Part shown: positions 49,371 through 58,679 of the stretch, piece by piece
Position numbering within the stretch: the first letter of the stretch is position 1
Layout of the letters: every line of letters starts with the position of its first letter
DNA from: PRO6 sp035565775
GTDB lineage: Bacteria > Pseudomonadota > Alphaproteobacteria > Rhizobiales > Xanthobacteraceae
DNA: 64,000 nucleotides
Assembly (NCBI GenBank): GCA_035565775.1
Contig: DATMRW010000027.1
Span: 248,001 to 312,000 of the forward strand
Direction of reading: 5' to 3'
The notes under the pieces: model-generated
Databases searched by the model: none
The model's input: the letters and a program-made list of their open reading frames with translations, nothing else
What the model was told of the DNA's origin: nothing
Made by a program: the position numbers and the translations under genes

Positions 49371-50897
49371 ATGGCGACATCTGATCCCTTGCTCGTCGGC
49401 ATCGATCTTGGCGCGGGCTCGCTCAAGGTCAGCATCATCCGCACCAACGGCGCGCTGGTCGGTGAAGCTTCGGCGCCGGTTGCGACGTCCGCGCCTTATC
49501 CCGGATGGAGCGAGCAGGACCCGCGCGACTGGTGGCGCGCCGCCTGCGATGCGCTGCGCCGCGTGCTTGCGGCGAGCGGCCGGCCGGCTTCCGACATTGC
49601 CGCGATTACCTTTTCGGCGGGCGCCCATACGCAGGTGCTTGAGGACGAGGACGGCAACATCATCCGCCCCGCGATCCTCTGGAACGATCAGCGAAGCCGC
49701 GCCGAGACGCAGGAGCTGCGCGACCTCGCCGACGAGCGGATTCTTGCGATCGGGGCGAACCGCGCCAATCCGACCTGGACGCTTCCGCAGATGCTCTGGC
49801 TGCGCAAGCATGAGCCGGCGGCTTTTGCCCGCGTCAAACGGCTTTACGTCGCCAAGGACTGGCTGCGCGCGCAGTTCACCGGCACCTGGGAGACTGACAC
49901 GATCGATGCGCTCGGCACCTTGATGCTGGATGCGCCATCGGCAACCTGGTCGCGCGAACTCTGCGACATGATCGGCTGGCGGCTTGAAACCCTGCCGCCG
50001 ATCGTCGCGCCCAGCGCCGTCGTCGGCAAGGTGACCGAGCAGGCCGCGCGCGAGACCGGCCTCATGGAAGGCACGCCGGTGGTCTGCGGCACGTCGGACA
50101 CGGCGGCCGAGACGTTCGGCGCCGGCATGGTTCGGGAGGGCATCGGCGTCGTCAAGCTTGCGACCGCGGCCACGGTCAATGTGCTTTCGCCGCAGCCGAA
50201 GCCCGATTTCTCGCTGATCAACTACTACCACATCGTGCCTGAGCACTGGTACGTGATCGCTGCGACGAACTCCTGCGCATCGGCTCACAAATGGCTGCGC
50301 GATACGTTCTTCCGCCGCGAGGGCGAAGACGGGAGCGCGGTGTTCGATGCGATGGATGCGCGGGCCGCCGCGGTGCGGCCCGGTGCGGAAGGGCTGTTCT
50401 TTCACCCCTATCTCAACGGCGAGCGCAGCCCCTATTGGGATCCGCTGCTGCGGGCCGATTTCGTCGGCATCGGCTTCAACCACGGCCCGGGGCACTTCGT
50501 CCGCGCCCTGTATGAAGGGATAGCCTATTCGCTGCGCGAATGCCGCGACGTGATGGCTGCCAAGGGCCTTGGCTTCTCCACTGCCCGTCTCACCGGCGGC
50601 GGCGCGCGCAGCGCGCTGTGGCGGCAGATCGTTGCCGATGTCCTCAACATCACGGTCGAGCTGCCGGCGGTTGCCGATGCCTCCTACGGCGCGGCGCTGC
50701 TGGCCGGGGTCGGCATCGGCGCGTTCGCCGATGAGCGCGCAGCGGCAGAAGTGATGGAGATTGTATCGCGCAGCGCGCCGGACCCGGAGCGCGCGGCGAT
50801 CTATGACAAGGGTTTTCCGATCTATCGCGATATTCAAGCGGCGCTGGCGCCGATCAATCACCGCATTCACGATCTCGTCGCCCATCAAAGCAAGTGA
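49371..50897 (+). CDS. FGGY-family carbohydrate kinase
   Basis: A 508-residue kinase with ATP-binding LVGIDLGAGSLKVSI, the substrate segment ILWNDQRSRAETQEL, catalytic Asp in VVCGTSDTAAETFGAG, and the C-terminal domain LNGERSPYWDPLLRADFVGI and RLTGGGARSALWRQIVADVL. It is closest by eye to xylulokinase-like members, but the family also holds glycerol, erythritol and ribulose kinases. The ATG at 49371 follows GAGGGGG. It lies between the FAD oxidase and the importer genes and should phosphorylate the imported sugar or its oxidised form. Confidence 0.88.
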   Translation: MATSDPLLVGIDLGAGSLKVSIIRTNGALVGEASAPVATSAPYPGWSEQDPRDWWRAACDALRRVLAASGRPASDIAAITFSAGAHTQVLEDEDGNIIRPAILWNDQRSRAETQELRDLADERILAIGANRANPTWTLPQMLWLRKHEPAAFARVKRLYVAKDWLRAQFTGTWETDTIDALGTLMLDAPSATWSRELCDMIGWRLETLPPIVAPSAVVGKVTEQAARETGLMEGTPVVCGTSDTAAETFGAGMVREGIGVVKLATAATVNVLSPQPKPDFSLINYYHIVPEHWYVIAATNSCASAHKWLRDTFFRREGEDGSAVFDAMDARAAAVRPGAEGLFFHPYLNGERSPYWDPLLRADFVGIGFNHGPGHFVRALYEGIAYSLRECRDVMAAKGLGFSTARLTGGGARSALWRQIVADVLNITVELPAVADASYGAALLAGVGIGAFADERAAAEVMEIVSRSAPDPERAAIYDKGFPIYRDIQAALAPINHRIHDLVAHQSK

Positions 50898-50900
50898 TGC

Positions 50901-51968
50901 ATGTCAGAAATCAGGCTTGAGAAGGTTCGCAAGGTCTATGGTTCGGTCGTCGCCGTTCATGGCGTCGACCTGACGATCGGCGACGGCGAGTTCATCGTGT
51001 TTCTCGGCCCGTCGGGCTGCGGGAAATCCACCACGCTGCGCATGCTCGCCGGCCTCGAGGAAATTTCTTCCGGCAAGATCTTTATCGGCGAGCGTGACGT
51101 TACCCATCTGGAGCCGAAGGATCGCAACATCGCGATGGTGTTCCAGAACTATGCGCTCTATCCGCACAAGACGATCTATGAAAATCTCGCATTCGGTCTG
51201 CGGATGCGCAAAATGGACAAGGCCGAGATCGACAAGCGGGTGCTGCGCGCCGCCAAGATGCTCGGGCTCGATGATTTTCTGAAGCGCAAGCCGAAGCAGC
51301 TTTCCGGCGGGCAGATGCAGCGCGTCGCGCTCGGCCGCGCATTGGTGCGCGACCCGGAAGTGTTTTTGCTCGACGAGCCGCTATCCAATCTCGACGCCAA
51401 GCTGCGCGTGCGGATGCGCGAAGAGATCGCCCGGCTCCATCAGGACGTCGGCACCAGCATGGTCTATGTGACGCACGATCAGGTCGAGGCGATGACGCTC
51501 GCCAACCGCATCGTCATCATGAAAGACGGCCATGTGCAGCAGGTCGGCGCGCCGCTCGAGGTCTACGACCGGCCGGCGAACCTGTTCGTCGCCGGCTTCA
51601 TCGGCTCGCCCGAAATGAATCTGATTGAGGGACGCGCCGCCAACGGCACGTTCCAGAGCGGGGCATTGCGGATCGCATTGCCGCCTGCTTGCGCGCAGAT
51701 CAACGAGGATGCGGTTCTCGGCATTCGCCCGGAGCACATCTCTGTTGGTGACGGACCCGGCTCGCATGGCTTCGAGGTCGGGGTCGTCGAGCAACTGGGA
51801 GCGCAAACGCTTGGGATCGGCGAGGTGAGCGGCGTTCGCCTGCGCATTTTGACCGACCGTGTGGATGGCTGGAAACACGGCGTCCGCGTTCCCGTTCAGG
51901 TGCAGTCCAGCCGCATCCATCTCTTCTCGAAGTCGACGGGCCATCGGATCGAAACTGCCAAAAACTAA
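50901..51968 (+). CDS. UgpC/MalK-type sugar ABC transporter ATPase
   Basis: A 355-residue ATPase with Walker A GPSGCGKST, MVFQNYALYPHKTIYENLAF, signature LSGGQMQRVALGRAL, Walker B VFLLDEPLSNLDAKLR, and a C-terminal TOBE regulatory region (about 240-350, VLGIRPEHISVGDG). It powers the two permeases encoded downstream. The gene starts 3 nt after the kinase stop. The placement of ATPase before the binding protein is common in CUT1 operons of this group. Confidence 0.93.
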   Translation: MSEIRLEKVRKVYGSVVAVHGVDLTIGDGEFIVFLGPSGCGKSTTLRMLAGLEEISSGKIFIGERDVTHLEPKDRNIAMVFQNYALYPHKTIYENLAFGLRMRKMDKAEIDKRVLRAAKMLGLDDFLKRKPKQLSGGQMQRVALGRALVRDPEVFLLDEPLSNLDAKLRVRMREEIARLHQDVGTSMVYVTHDQVEAMTLANRIVIMKDGHVQQVGAPLEVYDRPANLFVAGFIGSPEMNLIEGRAANGTFQSGALRIALPPACAQINEDAVLGIRPEHISVGDGPGSHGFEVGVVEQLGAQTLGIGEVSGVRLRILTDRVDGWKHGVRVPVQVQSSRIHLFSKSTGHRIETAKN

Positions 51969-52008
51969 AACGAGGATTCGAAACGGAATCCACAGGAGGA
52001 CGTACGCC

Positions 52009-53346
52009 ATGACCAACAAGGACACTAGCAAGACCGGAAAGTTCAAGCTTGATCGTCGCAGTCTGATCAAGGGTGCGGGATTTGTCGGCGCGGGCCTTGC
52101 TGCCGGAACGCTCGGCGCGCCGGCGGTGTGGGGGCAGGGTAAGAAGACCATCCGTTTCCTCAACACCGAAACCTCGATCGACAGCATCCGCGCGCTCAAG
52201 GTCGCCTGCGCCGAATATGAAAAGCAGTTCGGCACCCAGGTGATCGTCGATTCGGTGCCGCTCGACGATGCCTTCACCAAGGTGACGACCTCGCTGCGCG
52301 GTGGCCAGCCCTACGATATCGCGACCTTCGCCTTTGTCGGCCATGTTCTGTTGCTGCAGGCCGAAGGCCAGCTGATGCCGCTCACGGAGCTGACCAGCAA
52401 GCACAAGTGGGGCCCGAAAATCCTCTTCCCGATCAAGGACGAGGTGTACTGGTATCCCTACGATTACAATCTGGCGTGGATCTACTACCGCAAGGATCTC
52501 TATGAGAAGAAGGGACTGAGCGTTCCCAAGACCTATGCCGAGATGCTCAAGAACTGCCAGGAGCTGAACGGTGATGGCCGCGCCGGCGCGCTGTTCCCGA
52601 TCGGCAGCAACGGTGCCACTAACTGGCTGTCGCCGGGCTTCATGTGGGCCGAGGGCGTCAAGCTGTTCGACGACAAATGGAACGTGGCGCTCGACAGCGC
52701 CGACATGGCGCCGCGCGTCACCCGCTATCTTGATTTCTTCGGCGAACTCTACAAGACGATGCCCTCCGGCATCAGCCAGGCAAGCTTCGGCGAAGTGCTC
52801 AGCAACTTCTCGTCCGACAAGGTGGCGCACGCCGCCTATGCCGGCCGCATCATCGAGGCGCTGGAGCGCAATGCGCCCAAGCTCGCAACCCAGTATGGCA
52901 TCACGCCCTACATGGACTCGACCGGCAACGCCAAGGCGGTGAACCACGGCTATGACGGCTGGGTGGTGCTCAAGACGCCGAACTCCGACGAGTCGATGAA
53001 GTTCATGCGCTGGTTCACCGAGAACCAGTACATCAACTTCCTGCACACCGCGCCGCTGCACTTCCAGCCGCCGCGCCTCGACGTCTACGAGGACGCCCGC
53101 TGGCGCGCGCATCCGCTGATCGAAAAGCACAAGGATGCGGTCGAGGCGATGCGCGGTTTCATCACTGACAAGTCGATCATCCTGACCTCGATCGACACCG
53201 AAGGGCCGGCGCCGGATCTGCGTCCCGGCAAGGTGTTCGAGAGCTTCGTCATTCCCGAGATGCTTCAGAACAAGGTGCTGAAGAACATGTCCTCGGCGGA
53301 ATGCGTCAAGGTCGCCGCCGACAAGATGCGCAAGCTGGTCGGCTGA
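52009..53346 (+). CDS. Extracellular solute-binding protein family 1 (sugar/polyol)
   Basis: A 445-residue binding protein with a Tat signal (LDRRSLIKGAGFVGAGLAAG, cleavage after VWGQ). The mature protein begins TIRFLNTETSIDSIRALKVA and includes RGGQPYDIATFAFVGHVLLL, VYWYPYDYNLAWIYYRKDLY and MKFMRWFTENQYINF. It delivers a sugar or polyol to the two-permease importer. A strong CAGGAGGA site precedes the ATG; upstream in-frame codons lie inside the ATPase gene and are rejected. The Tat motif suggests that it is exported folded. A stable hairpin follows the gene. Confidence 0.9.
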   Translation: MTNKDTSKTGKFKLDRRSLIKGAGFVGAGLAAGTLGAPAVWGQGKKTIRFLNTETSIDSIRALKVACAEYEKQFGTQVIVDSVPLDDAFTKVTTSLRGGQPYDIATFAFVGHVLLLQAEGQLMPLTELTSKHKWGPKILFPIKDEVYWYPYDYNLAWIYYRKDLYEKKGLSVPKTYAEMLKNCQELNGDGRAGALFPIGSNGATNWLSPGFMWAEGVKLFDDKWNVALDSADMAPRVTRYLDFFGELYKTMPSGISQASFGEVLSNFSSDKVAHAAYAGRIIEALERNAPKLATQYGITPYMDSTGNAKAVNHGYDGWVVLKTPNSDESMKFMRWFTENQYINFLHTAPLHFQPPRLDVYEDARWRAHPLIEKHKDAVEAMRGFITDKSIILTSIDTEGPAPDLRPGKVFESFVIPEMLQNKVLKNMSSAECVKVAADKMRKLVG

Positions 53347-53363
53347 TCAGTTCCCCTGAACTG

Positions 53364-53392
53364 CCGCCCGGCTGGATCGTCCGGCCGGGCGG
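53364..53392 (+). repeat. Stable hairpin after the binding-protein gene
   Basis: CCGCCCGGC (53364-53372) and GCCGGGCGG (53384-53392) form a perfect 9-bp stem with an 11-nt loop, 17 nt after the stop codon and before the permease genes. No T-tract is present; it probably stabilises the binding-protein message and lowers downstream expression. Confidence 0.6.
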
Positions 53393-53410
53393 AGCCGCGA
53401 GAGACATCCT

Positions 53411-54271
53411 GTGGGCTCCAAGACAGCGATTTATGGTTTTCTCCTGACCGGACTGGCGGTGACGCTGGTGCTGATCGTGGCGCCGGCGCTCTATGCCGTC
53501 AGCCTCAGCTTCTATCAGATGGAGTCGTTCATCGGCGAGCCGAAATGGGTCGGCCTCGCCAACTATGCCGCCGTTGTCCAGCAGCCCGAGTTCTGGCGGG
53601 CGCTGTGGAACGGCACGGTCTATGCGCTCGGCTCGATCGTGCTTCAGGTAATTTTCGGCATCGGCTTTGCGCTGGTGCTGAACGAAGTGTTTCCCGGCCG
53701 CAATCTCGTGCGCGGCCTGTCGATCCTGCCCTATCTGCTGCCGACCGTCGTCGTCATCCTCACCTTCAAATGGATGGTGGACGGCAGCATTGGCGTCGTC
53801 ACCAAGATGGTGGAGGCGATGGGCCTGCCGCCGATCAACTGGTTTGAAAGTCCCGGCGCGGCGATGGCGTCGACCATCCTCGTCAGCGTGTGGATGTGGA
53901 CGCCGTTCGTCACCACCTGCTTTCTCGCGGCGCTGCAGACCGTGCCGCAATCGCTCTATGAGGCTGCGCGGGTCGACGGCACGACGGCCGTGCAGCGCTT
54001 CTTCCACATCACGCTGCCGATGCTCAAGCCGATCCTGACCGTCGTTGTTCTCTTGCGCGCGATCTGGATGTTCAACAAGTTCGACGTCATCTGGCTTCTG
54101 ACGCGCGGCGGGCCGGTCGGCTCGACGGAGAATCTCGCGATCCTGTCCTATCGCCATGCCTTCAACTTGTTCGACATCGGCGGCGGCGCGGCGATTGCGA
54201 CCATCTCCTTCGCGATCCTGTCGGTCGCGGTGCTGATCTACTTCTGGGTCTTTCCGCTGGAGGACGACTGA
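53411..54271 (+). CDS. Sugar ABC transporter permease 1 (UgpA/MalF type)
   Basis: A 286-residue permease with six membrane helices and the coupling motif EAARVDGTTAVQRFFHITLP followed by MLKP. It begins with GTG at 53411, near GCGAGAGACATCC. It forms a heterodimer with the next gene product, whose ATG overlaps its stop by 1 nt. The N-terminus (YGFLLTGLAVTLVLIVAPAL) is short, without the extra MalF helices. Confidence 0.91.
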   Translation: MGSKTAIYGFLLTGLAVTLVLIVAPALYAVSLSFYQMESFIGEPKWVGLANYAAVVQQPEFWRALWNGTVYALGSIVLQVIFGIGFALVLNEVFPGRNLVRGLSILPYLLPTVVVILTFKWMVDGSIGVVTKMVEAMGLPPINWFESPGAAMASTILVSVWMWTPFVTTCFLAALQTVPQSLYEAARVDGTTAVQRFFHITLPMLKPILTVVVLLRAIWMFNKFDVIWLLTRGGPVGSTENLAILSYRHAFNLFDIGGGAAIATISFAILSVAVLIYFWVFPLEDD

Positions 54272-55104
54272 TGACGCGCGCCCGGCCGCTGCCGCTTCGT
54301 CTTGGCCTGTACGCCGCCGCGGTCATCATCGCGGTTTATTCGGCGTTTCCGATCTACTGGATGGTGATCTCCAGCCTGCGCGAGCCGGCGACGCTGCTCA
54401 ACACCATCTCGCTGGTTTCGGGGCCGTTCACGCTCGAGTCCTATCGCAACCTGCTTGAGCTTACCGACTATCCGACGCACTTCTTCAACAGCGTGGTCGT
54501 CGCCGTCGTCACTGTCGTGCTGACCATGGTGTTCTCGGTGATGATTGCCTATGCCGTCACCCGGCAGCGGATCCGCGGCAAGAAGCTGATCGTCGGGGCG
54601 ATGCTTTATGCCTACATGTTTCCGCCGCTCTTGATCGCCATTCCGATGTTCACGATCTTTGCGCGGCTCGGCCTCAGCGACACGCTGACCGGCGTGATCG
54701 TCTCGCATCTGACGCTCACGCTGCCGCTCGGGGTCTGGTTTCTGTGGGGCTTCTTCAAGAACATGCCGTTCGAGCTGGAGGAAGCGGCCATGGTCGACGG
54801 CTGCACGCGGCTCGGCGCGTTCCTGCGGGTGGTGCTGCCGCTGTCGTTGCCGGGCTTGATCACGGTTGCGATCTTCTCGTTCCTGCTGTCATGGACCGAC
54901 TACACCTTTGCGCTGATCATGGTCGGCAGCGATGCCAACAAGACGCTGCCGGTCGGGCTCGCGTCGATGGTCGGCTCGTTTGATCTGCGCTGGGGCGAGA
55001 TCATGGCCGGCTCGACCCTGATCGCGCTGCCGCTCTTTGCGGCCTTCGCGCTGCTCACGCAGTACTTCATTCAGGGCCTCGGCGCCGGCGCAGTGAAAGG
55101 ATAG
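54271..55104 (+). CDS. Sugar ABC transporter permease 2 (UgpE/MalG type)
   Basis: A 277-residue permease with six helices and the coupling motif EEAAMVDGCTRLGAFLRVVL. Typical MalG features are SAFPIYWMVISSLREPATLL at the N-terminus and the C-terminal YFIQGLGAGAVKG. The start codon shares its first base with the stop of permease 1, so the pair is translationally coupled. It completes the importer made of ATPase, binding protein and two permeases. Confidence 0.91.
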   Translation: MTRARPLPLRLGLYAAAVIIAVYSAFPIYWMVISSLREPATLLNTISLVSGPFTLESYRNLLELTDYPTHFFNSVVVAVVTVVLTMVFSVMIAYAVTRQRIRGKKLIVGAMLYAYMFPPLLIAIPMFTIFARLGLSDTLTGVIVSHLTLTLPLGVWFLWGFFKNMPFELEEAAMVDGCTRLGAFLRVVLPLSLPGLITVAIFSFLLSWTDYTFALIMVGSDANKTLPVGLASMVGSFDLRWGEIMAGSTLIALPLFAAFALLTQYFIQGLGAGAVKG

Positions 55105-55108
55105 CGAC

Positions 55109-55888
55109 ATGGACCTCGGTTTGGACGGCAGGGCCGCCCTCGTCACCGGCGCGGCGCGCGGCATCGGCAGGGCGGAAGCCGATGCGCTGGCGGCGGAAGG
55201 CTGCGCGATCGCGATCAACGACATCGATCGCGAGGCGGCGGAGGCGACCGCGGAGGAATTGCGCAAGGCGGCGGGCGTCAAGGTCGCGGTCTGCATCGGC
55301 GATGTGTCCGAGGAAGCGGGCGCGGCGGCTGTGGTGCAGGCGGCCCATGCGGCGCTCGGCCAGCTCGATATTTTGATCAACAACGCCGGCGCTGGCGGAA
55401 AACATCTCGGCCGCCACGCCGAGGAGATGTCGATCGACGATTGGGATATCATTCTCCGCACCCATCTGCGCAGCACGTTTTTGTGCAGCAAGTTCGCCGT
55501 GCCCCTGATGCGCGAGCGCGGCTTTGGCCGCATCGTCAACACCTCGTCGATGAACGTGACCGGCGGCGGTCGCCCCGGCGTCACCAATTATTCGGCGGCG
55601 AAGGCCGGCGTGATCGGCTTCACGCGCACGCTTGCCAAGGAAGTCGGCGGCGCCGGCATCACCGTAAACGCGATTGCGCCGGGATATGTCGAGACGGCGC
55701 TGATCGCCGGTTTCTCGGCGGAGAAGCGGGCGATCATCGCCGGGCAGAATCCGCTCGGCCGGTTTTGCCGGCCCGATGAGGTCGGTTCACTCATTGCATT
55801 TCTGTGCTCGGTGCAGGCATCCTTCATCAATGGCGCGCTGATCTGCATGGACGGCGGCAAGCGGGATTTTGCCTGGGGGGATCAATGA
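55109..55888 (+). CDS. Short-chain dehydrogenase/reductase
   Basis: A 259-residue classical SDR with the nucleotide motif TGAARGIGRAEA, NNAGAG, catalytic Ser in NTSSMNVTGGG and YSAAKAG (Tyr and Lys), and the C-terminal MDGGKRDFAWGDQ. It should oxidise or reduce a polyol/keto-sugar with NAD(P). It begins 4 nt after the second permease and its stop overlaps the next gene by 4 nt, so it belongs to the LacI operon. The specific substrate is not visible. Confidence 0.9.
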   Translation: MDLGLDGRAALVTGAARGIGRAEADALAAEGCAIAINDIDREAAEATAEELRKAAGVKVAVCIGDVSEEAGAAAVVQAAHAALGQLDILINNAGAGGKHLGRHAEEMSIDDWDIILRTHLRSTFLCSKFAVPLMRERGFGRIVNTSSMNVTGGGRPGVTNYSAAKAGVIGFTRTLAKEVGGAGITVNAIAPGYVETALIAGFSAEKRAIIAGQNPLGRFCRPDEVGSLIAFLCSVQASFINGALICMDGGKRDFAWGDQ

Positions 55889-56964
55889 CCTTACGTGCGT
55901 TCGGTGCGCCGCACCGCTACATTCAGGGGCCGGGCGCGCTCGCCGAGCTTGCCGCCCTTGTTCCGCTCTATGGTCGCCGCCCGCTGGTCACAATCGACGT
56001 CGCCTTGTTCGACGCGCTGAACGGCGAGGTGCAAGGCATTCTCGGCCCGCATGTCGAGAAACTGACCTTCGCGAAGTTTGCCGGCGAGTGCTCGGCCCGG
56101 CAGATCGACGAGCTGGCCGAGCTCGCCGCTTCCGCCGGCAGCGATCTCTTCATCGTCATCGGCGGCGGCAAGGCGATCGACACCACCAAGGGCGCCCGCA
56201 TCAAGTGCGGCGGCAGCCTGATCGTGGTGCCGAGCGTCGCCTCCAACGATGCGCCGTCGAGCCGCCTCTCGGTGATCTACACCGATGCACATGCCCTCAG
56301 CGAGGTGCGGTTGATGACCACCAATCCCGATGCAGTGGTCGTCGATACGGCGATCATCGCGCGGGCGCCGCGCCGGTTTTTCGTCGCCGGGATTGGCGAT
56401 GCGCTGAGCAAGAAATTCGAGGTCGAGCAATGCTTCAACGCGGGCGGCCTGAATTTTTACAAGGCGCGACCGACCAATCTGGCGGTGACGATCGCCGATC
56501 AATGCTACCAGGTGCTGCGCCGCGATGCTGAAGAGGCCCTTGCGGGTGCCGATGCCAAGGTGCCGAACGAGGCGTTCGAGAACGTCGTCGAGGCGACGAT
56601 CTTGCTCAGCGGTCTCGGCTTCGAAAGCGGCGGCCTTTCGATCGCCCATTCGCTGACGCGGGGCTTTTCGGCCATCCCCGCGCTGAACAACGCTTTGCAC
56701 GGCGAGCAGGTCGCGTTCGGCACCCTCGTGCAGCTCTGTCTTGAGGGCCGCTCGCCGGCGTTTCTCGCGGATGTTGCGGATTTCTGCCGCAGGATCGGGC
56801 TGGCGACGAACCTGCATGGCCTCGGTTGTGACGGCGATGTGACGGAGACGATCAGGATCATCGCCCAGCGCTCCTATGACGAAGCCCCATATATCCGGCA
56901 GTTTGCCGGCGACGTGACGCCGACGTCGCTCGCGGCCGCGCTCGAGCACGCCAACCGGCTCTAG
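55885..56964 (+). CDS. Glycerol-dehydrogenase-like (GldA) iron/zinc alcohol dehydrogenase
   Basis: A 359-residue group III metal-dependent alcohol dehydrogenase. Motifs: FIVIGGGKAIDTTKGARIKC (NAD loop), VPSVASNDAPSSRLSVIYTD, NPDAVVVDTAIIARAPRRFF followed by VAGIGDALSKKFE, and the metal histidines in SIAHSLTRGFSAIP and LHGEQVAFG. This matches GldA. The start is the ATG at 55885 overlapping the SDR stop; codons upstream belong to the SDR. It probably interconverts a vicinal diol (glycerol-type) and a ketone, as the last gene of the operon. Confidence 0.86.
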   Translation: MTLRAFGAPHRYIQGPGALAELAALVPLYGRRPLVTIDVALFDALNGEVQGILGPHVEKLTFAKFAGECSARQIDELAELAASAGSDLFIVIGGGKAIDTTKGARIKCGGSLIVVPSVASNDAPSSRLSVIYTDAHALSEVRLMTTNPDAVVVDTAIIARAPRRFFVAGIGDALSKKFEVEQCFNAGGLNFYKARPTNLAVTIADQCYQVLRRDAEEALAGADAKVPNEAFENVVEATILLSGLGFESGGLSIAHSLTRGFSAIPALNNALHGEQVAFGTLVQLCLEGRSPAFLADVADFCRRIGLATNLHGLGCDGDVTETIRIIAQRSYDEAPYIRQFAGDVTPTSLAAALEHANRL

Positions 56965-57161
56965 GAGACAGAACGGTATCCGCGCGCCAGTTCCGCTCTA
57001 GGGTACGGGCGGCGGGCTGCCGTGCCCATGCCTGCGATCCCCATGGCATTGGCGGCCGGATCGGCTTATACGAGGTCGGTACCTTCCACGCCGGCAAACC
57101 CGCCGGGAACACCGAAAAACCGGAAGCCAACACCGGAACACCAAGACAAGACTATCAAGAC

Positions 57162-58058
57162 ATGCTCCGAAAGGATCGCCGCGACAGCAGGACGTTCCGG
57201 GCGCTGGCACCGCTGGTCGTCGCAACGCTGCGCCAGCAACGACAGGTCTATCCGGCAGGGCGAAAGGTCCGCCGCGCGAGCGATGTGGTTGTCGCATCCT
57301 ACAATATTCACAAATGCGTGGGCCGCGATGGGGTGTTCGATCCACGCCGGACGGCAGCTGTCATTCGGGAAATCGACGCTGACATCATCGCCTTGCAGGA
57401 GGTCGATCGGCGGTTCGGCAAGCGTGCGGGCGTGCTCGATCTTGCCGGCCTGCATCGCGACTGCGGCCTCGTGCCGGTTCCGATCGTCCGCACCCGAAGC
57501 AGCCATGGCTGGCACGGCAACCTCGTCCTCGTGCGGGAGGATACGGTGGCACAGGCTCGCCGGCTGAAGCTGCCGGGCGCAGAGCCGCGCGGCGGCCTCG
57601 TGGTCGATCTGTCGTTGCCGTCGGGGCCGCTGCGCCTCATCGCCGCGCATCTCGGCTTGTTGCGTCATTCGCGAACCCAGCAGGTGGAGGCGATTCTCGC
57701 CGCTGCCGAGGTCGATGAGGGCCGGCCCGTGCTGTTGCTCGGCGACCTCAATGAGTGGCGGCTCGGCGAGCGCTCCGCGCTGCGGGCGCTGGAGCCGGCC
57801 TTCGGCCCGTTGCAGGCGAGCGTCGCGAGCTTTCCATCCAACTTCCCGATCTGGTCCCTCGACCGGATCCTTGCCAACCCGCATGACATGATCGCGCATA
57901 TCGAAGTTCACTCCAGCACACTGGCGCGGATTGCTTCGGATCATCTGCCGGTCAAGGCAGCGGTGAATCTGAGAAAGCGCCGCCGCCAGATCGTCGCCCG
58001 CGACGCGCACCCCGTGTTGCATTCGCACCGGCACGCGGGAGACGGCGCCAAGGCCTGA
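57162..58058 (+). CDS. Endonuclease/exonuclease/phosphatase (EEP) family protein
   Basis: A 298-residue EEP-fold hydrolase. Conserved segments are VVVASYNIHKCVGRDGVFDP (Asn), IALQEVDRR (Glu), HGNLVLVRED, VLLLGDLNEWRLGE (Asp and Asn) and IASDHLPVKA (Asp-His), so all catalytic motifs are present. The first 40 residues are basic and may be a non-conserved extension; no signal peptide is evident. Relatives act on DNA, RNA, sphingolipids or phosphoinositides. The gene stands alone on the plus strand, 197 nt after the polyol operon. Substrate unknown. Confidence 0.82.
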   Translation: MLRKDRRDSRTFRALAPLVVATLRQQRQVYPAGRKVRRASDVVVASYNIHKCVGRDGVFDPRRTAAVIREIDADIIALQEVDRRFGKRAGVLDLAGLHRDCGLVPVPIVRTRSSHGWHGNLVLVREDTVAQARRLKLPGAEPRGGLVVDLSLPSGPLRLIAAHLGLLRHSRTQQVEAILAAAEVDEGRPVLLLGDLNEWRLGERSALRALEPAFGPLQASVASFPSNFPIWSLDRILANPHDMIAHIEVHSSTLARIASDHLPVKAAVNLRKRRRQIVARDAHPVLHSHRHAGDGAKA

Positions 58059-58228
58059 CGCTGTATCAGCTTCGGCGCCCTGAAACGCGATGGGCCTCCG
58101 GCGCGCAATCTCATCGCACGACAACTTTGTCGCACCGGACGAAACTGGCTAGGCAAAAGCCGAAAGGTACACTACCGGCAGCGGTCCTTTTATTCATAGG
58201 GACGAATCATTTTTCCAAAAGGATTGAG

Positions 58229-58597
58229 ATGAAGATTTCGAAGCTTCTCGCTGCGGCGGCGGTTTGCTGCGCAGTGAGCTCGGGCGCCTGGGCGGCAGGT
58301 GCGATCGCGGTCGATGACGAGGAGGGCACCTCCGCACGCGACGCCGGTTACGGCATCGCGGTCGGCAAGAAGACGCGCGAAGATGCCGCCGCCGCGGCGA
58401 TGGAAGCCTGCCGCGAAGAGGGCAACAAGTCGTGCCGTGTCGCGGTGCGCTTCGATGTTTGCGGTGCCTATGCTGCAAACAAGAAGGTTTACGGCGTGGG
58501 CTGGGGCGACACCGAAGCCGCCGCCAAGCGCAAGGCGATGGATGAGTGCGGCGAGACGAGCTGCAAGATCGTCATCTCCGGCTGCGATGATGATTGA
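58229..58597 (+). CDS. Small secreted DUF4189-like protein
   Basis: A 122-residue protein with a clear signal peptide (ISKLLAAAAVCCAVSSGAWA). The mature part has two similar halves, each with an alanine-rich helix and paired cysteines (AAAAAMEACREEGNKSCRVA and AAAKRKAMDECGETSCKIVI), ending SGCDDD. This pattern fits the DUF4189 family of periplasmic proteins, stabilised by disulfides; no function is known. ATG at 58229 is used because the signal peptide starts there, after GGATTGAG. Confidence 0.75.
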   Translation: MKISKLLAAAAVCCAVSSGAWAAGAIAVDDEEGTSARDAGYGIAVGKKTREDAAAAAMEACREEGNKSCRVAVRFDVCGAYAANKKVYGVGWGDTEAAAKRKAMDECGETSCKIVISGCDDD

Positions 58598-58679
58598 TCG
58601 GATTTGATAGGCCGGCAGGGTTGGCCGGTTGTTGAACGGGCCGGGTATGGCACGACCAGCAGGAGCGCGCACAGCGCAT

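Noticed and set aside
47572..49380. 602-codon open frame on the minus strand
   Set aside because: Antisense of the FAD oxidase gene, low-complexity composition and no ribosome site.
49167..50888. 573-codon open frame on the minus strand
   Set aside because: Antisense of the FGGY kinase; composition is a reverse-frame artefact.
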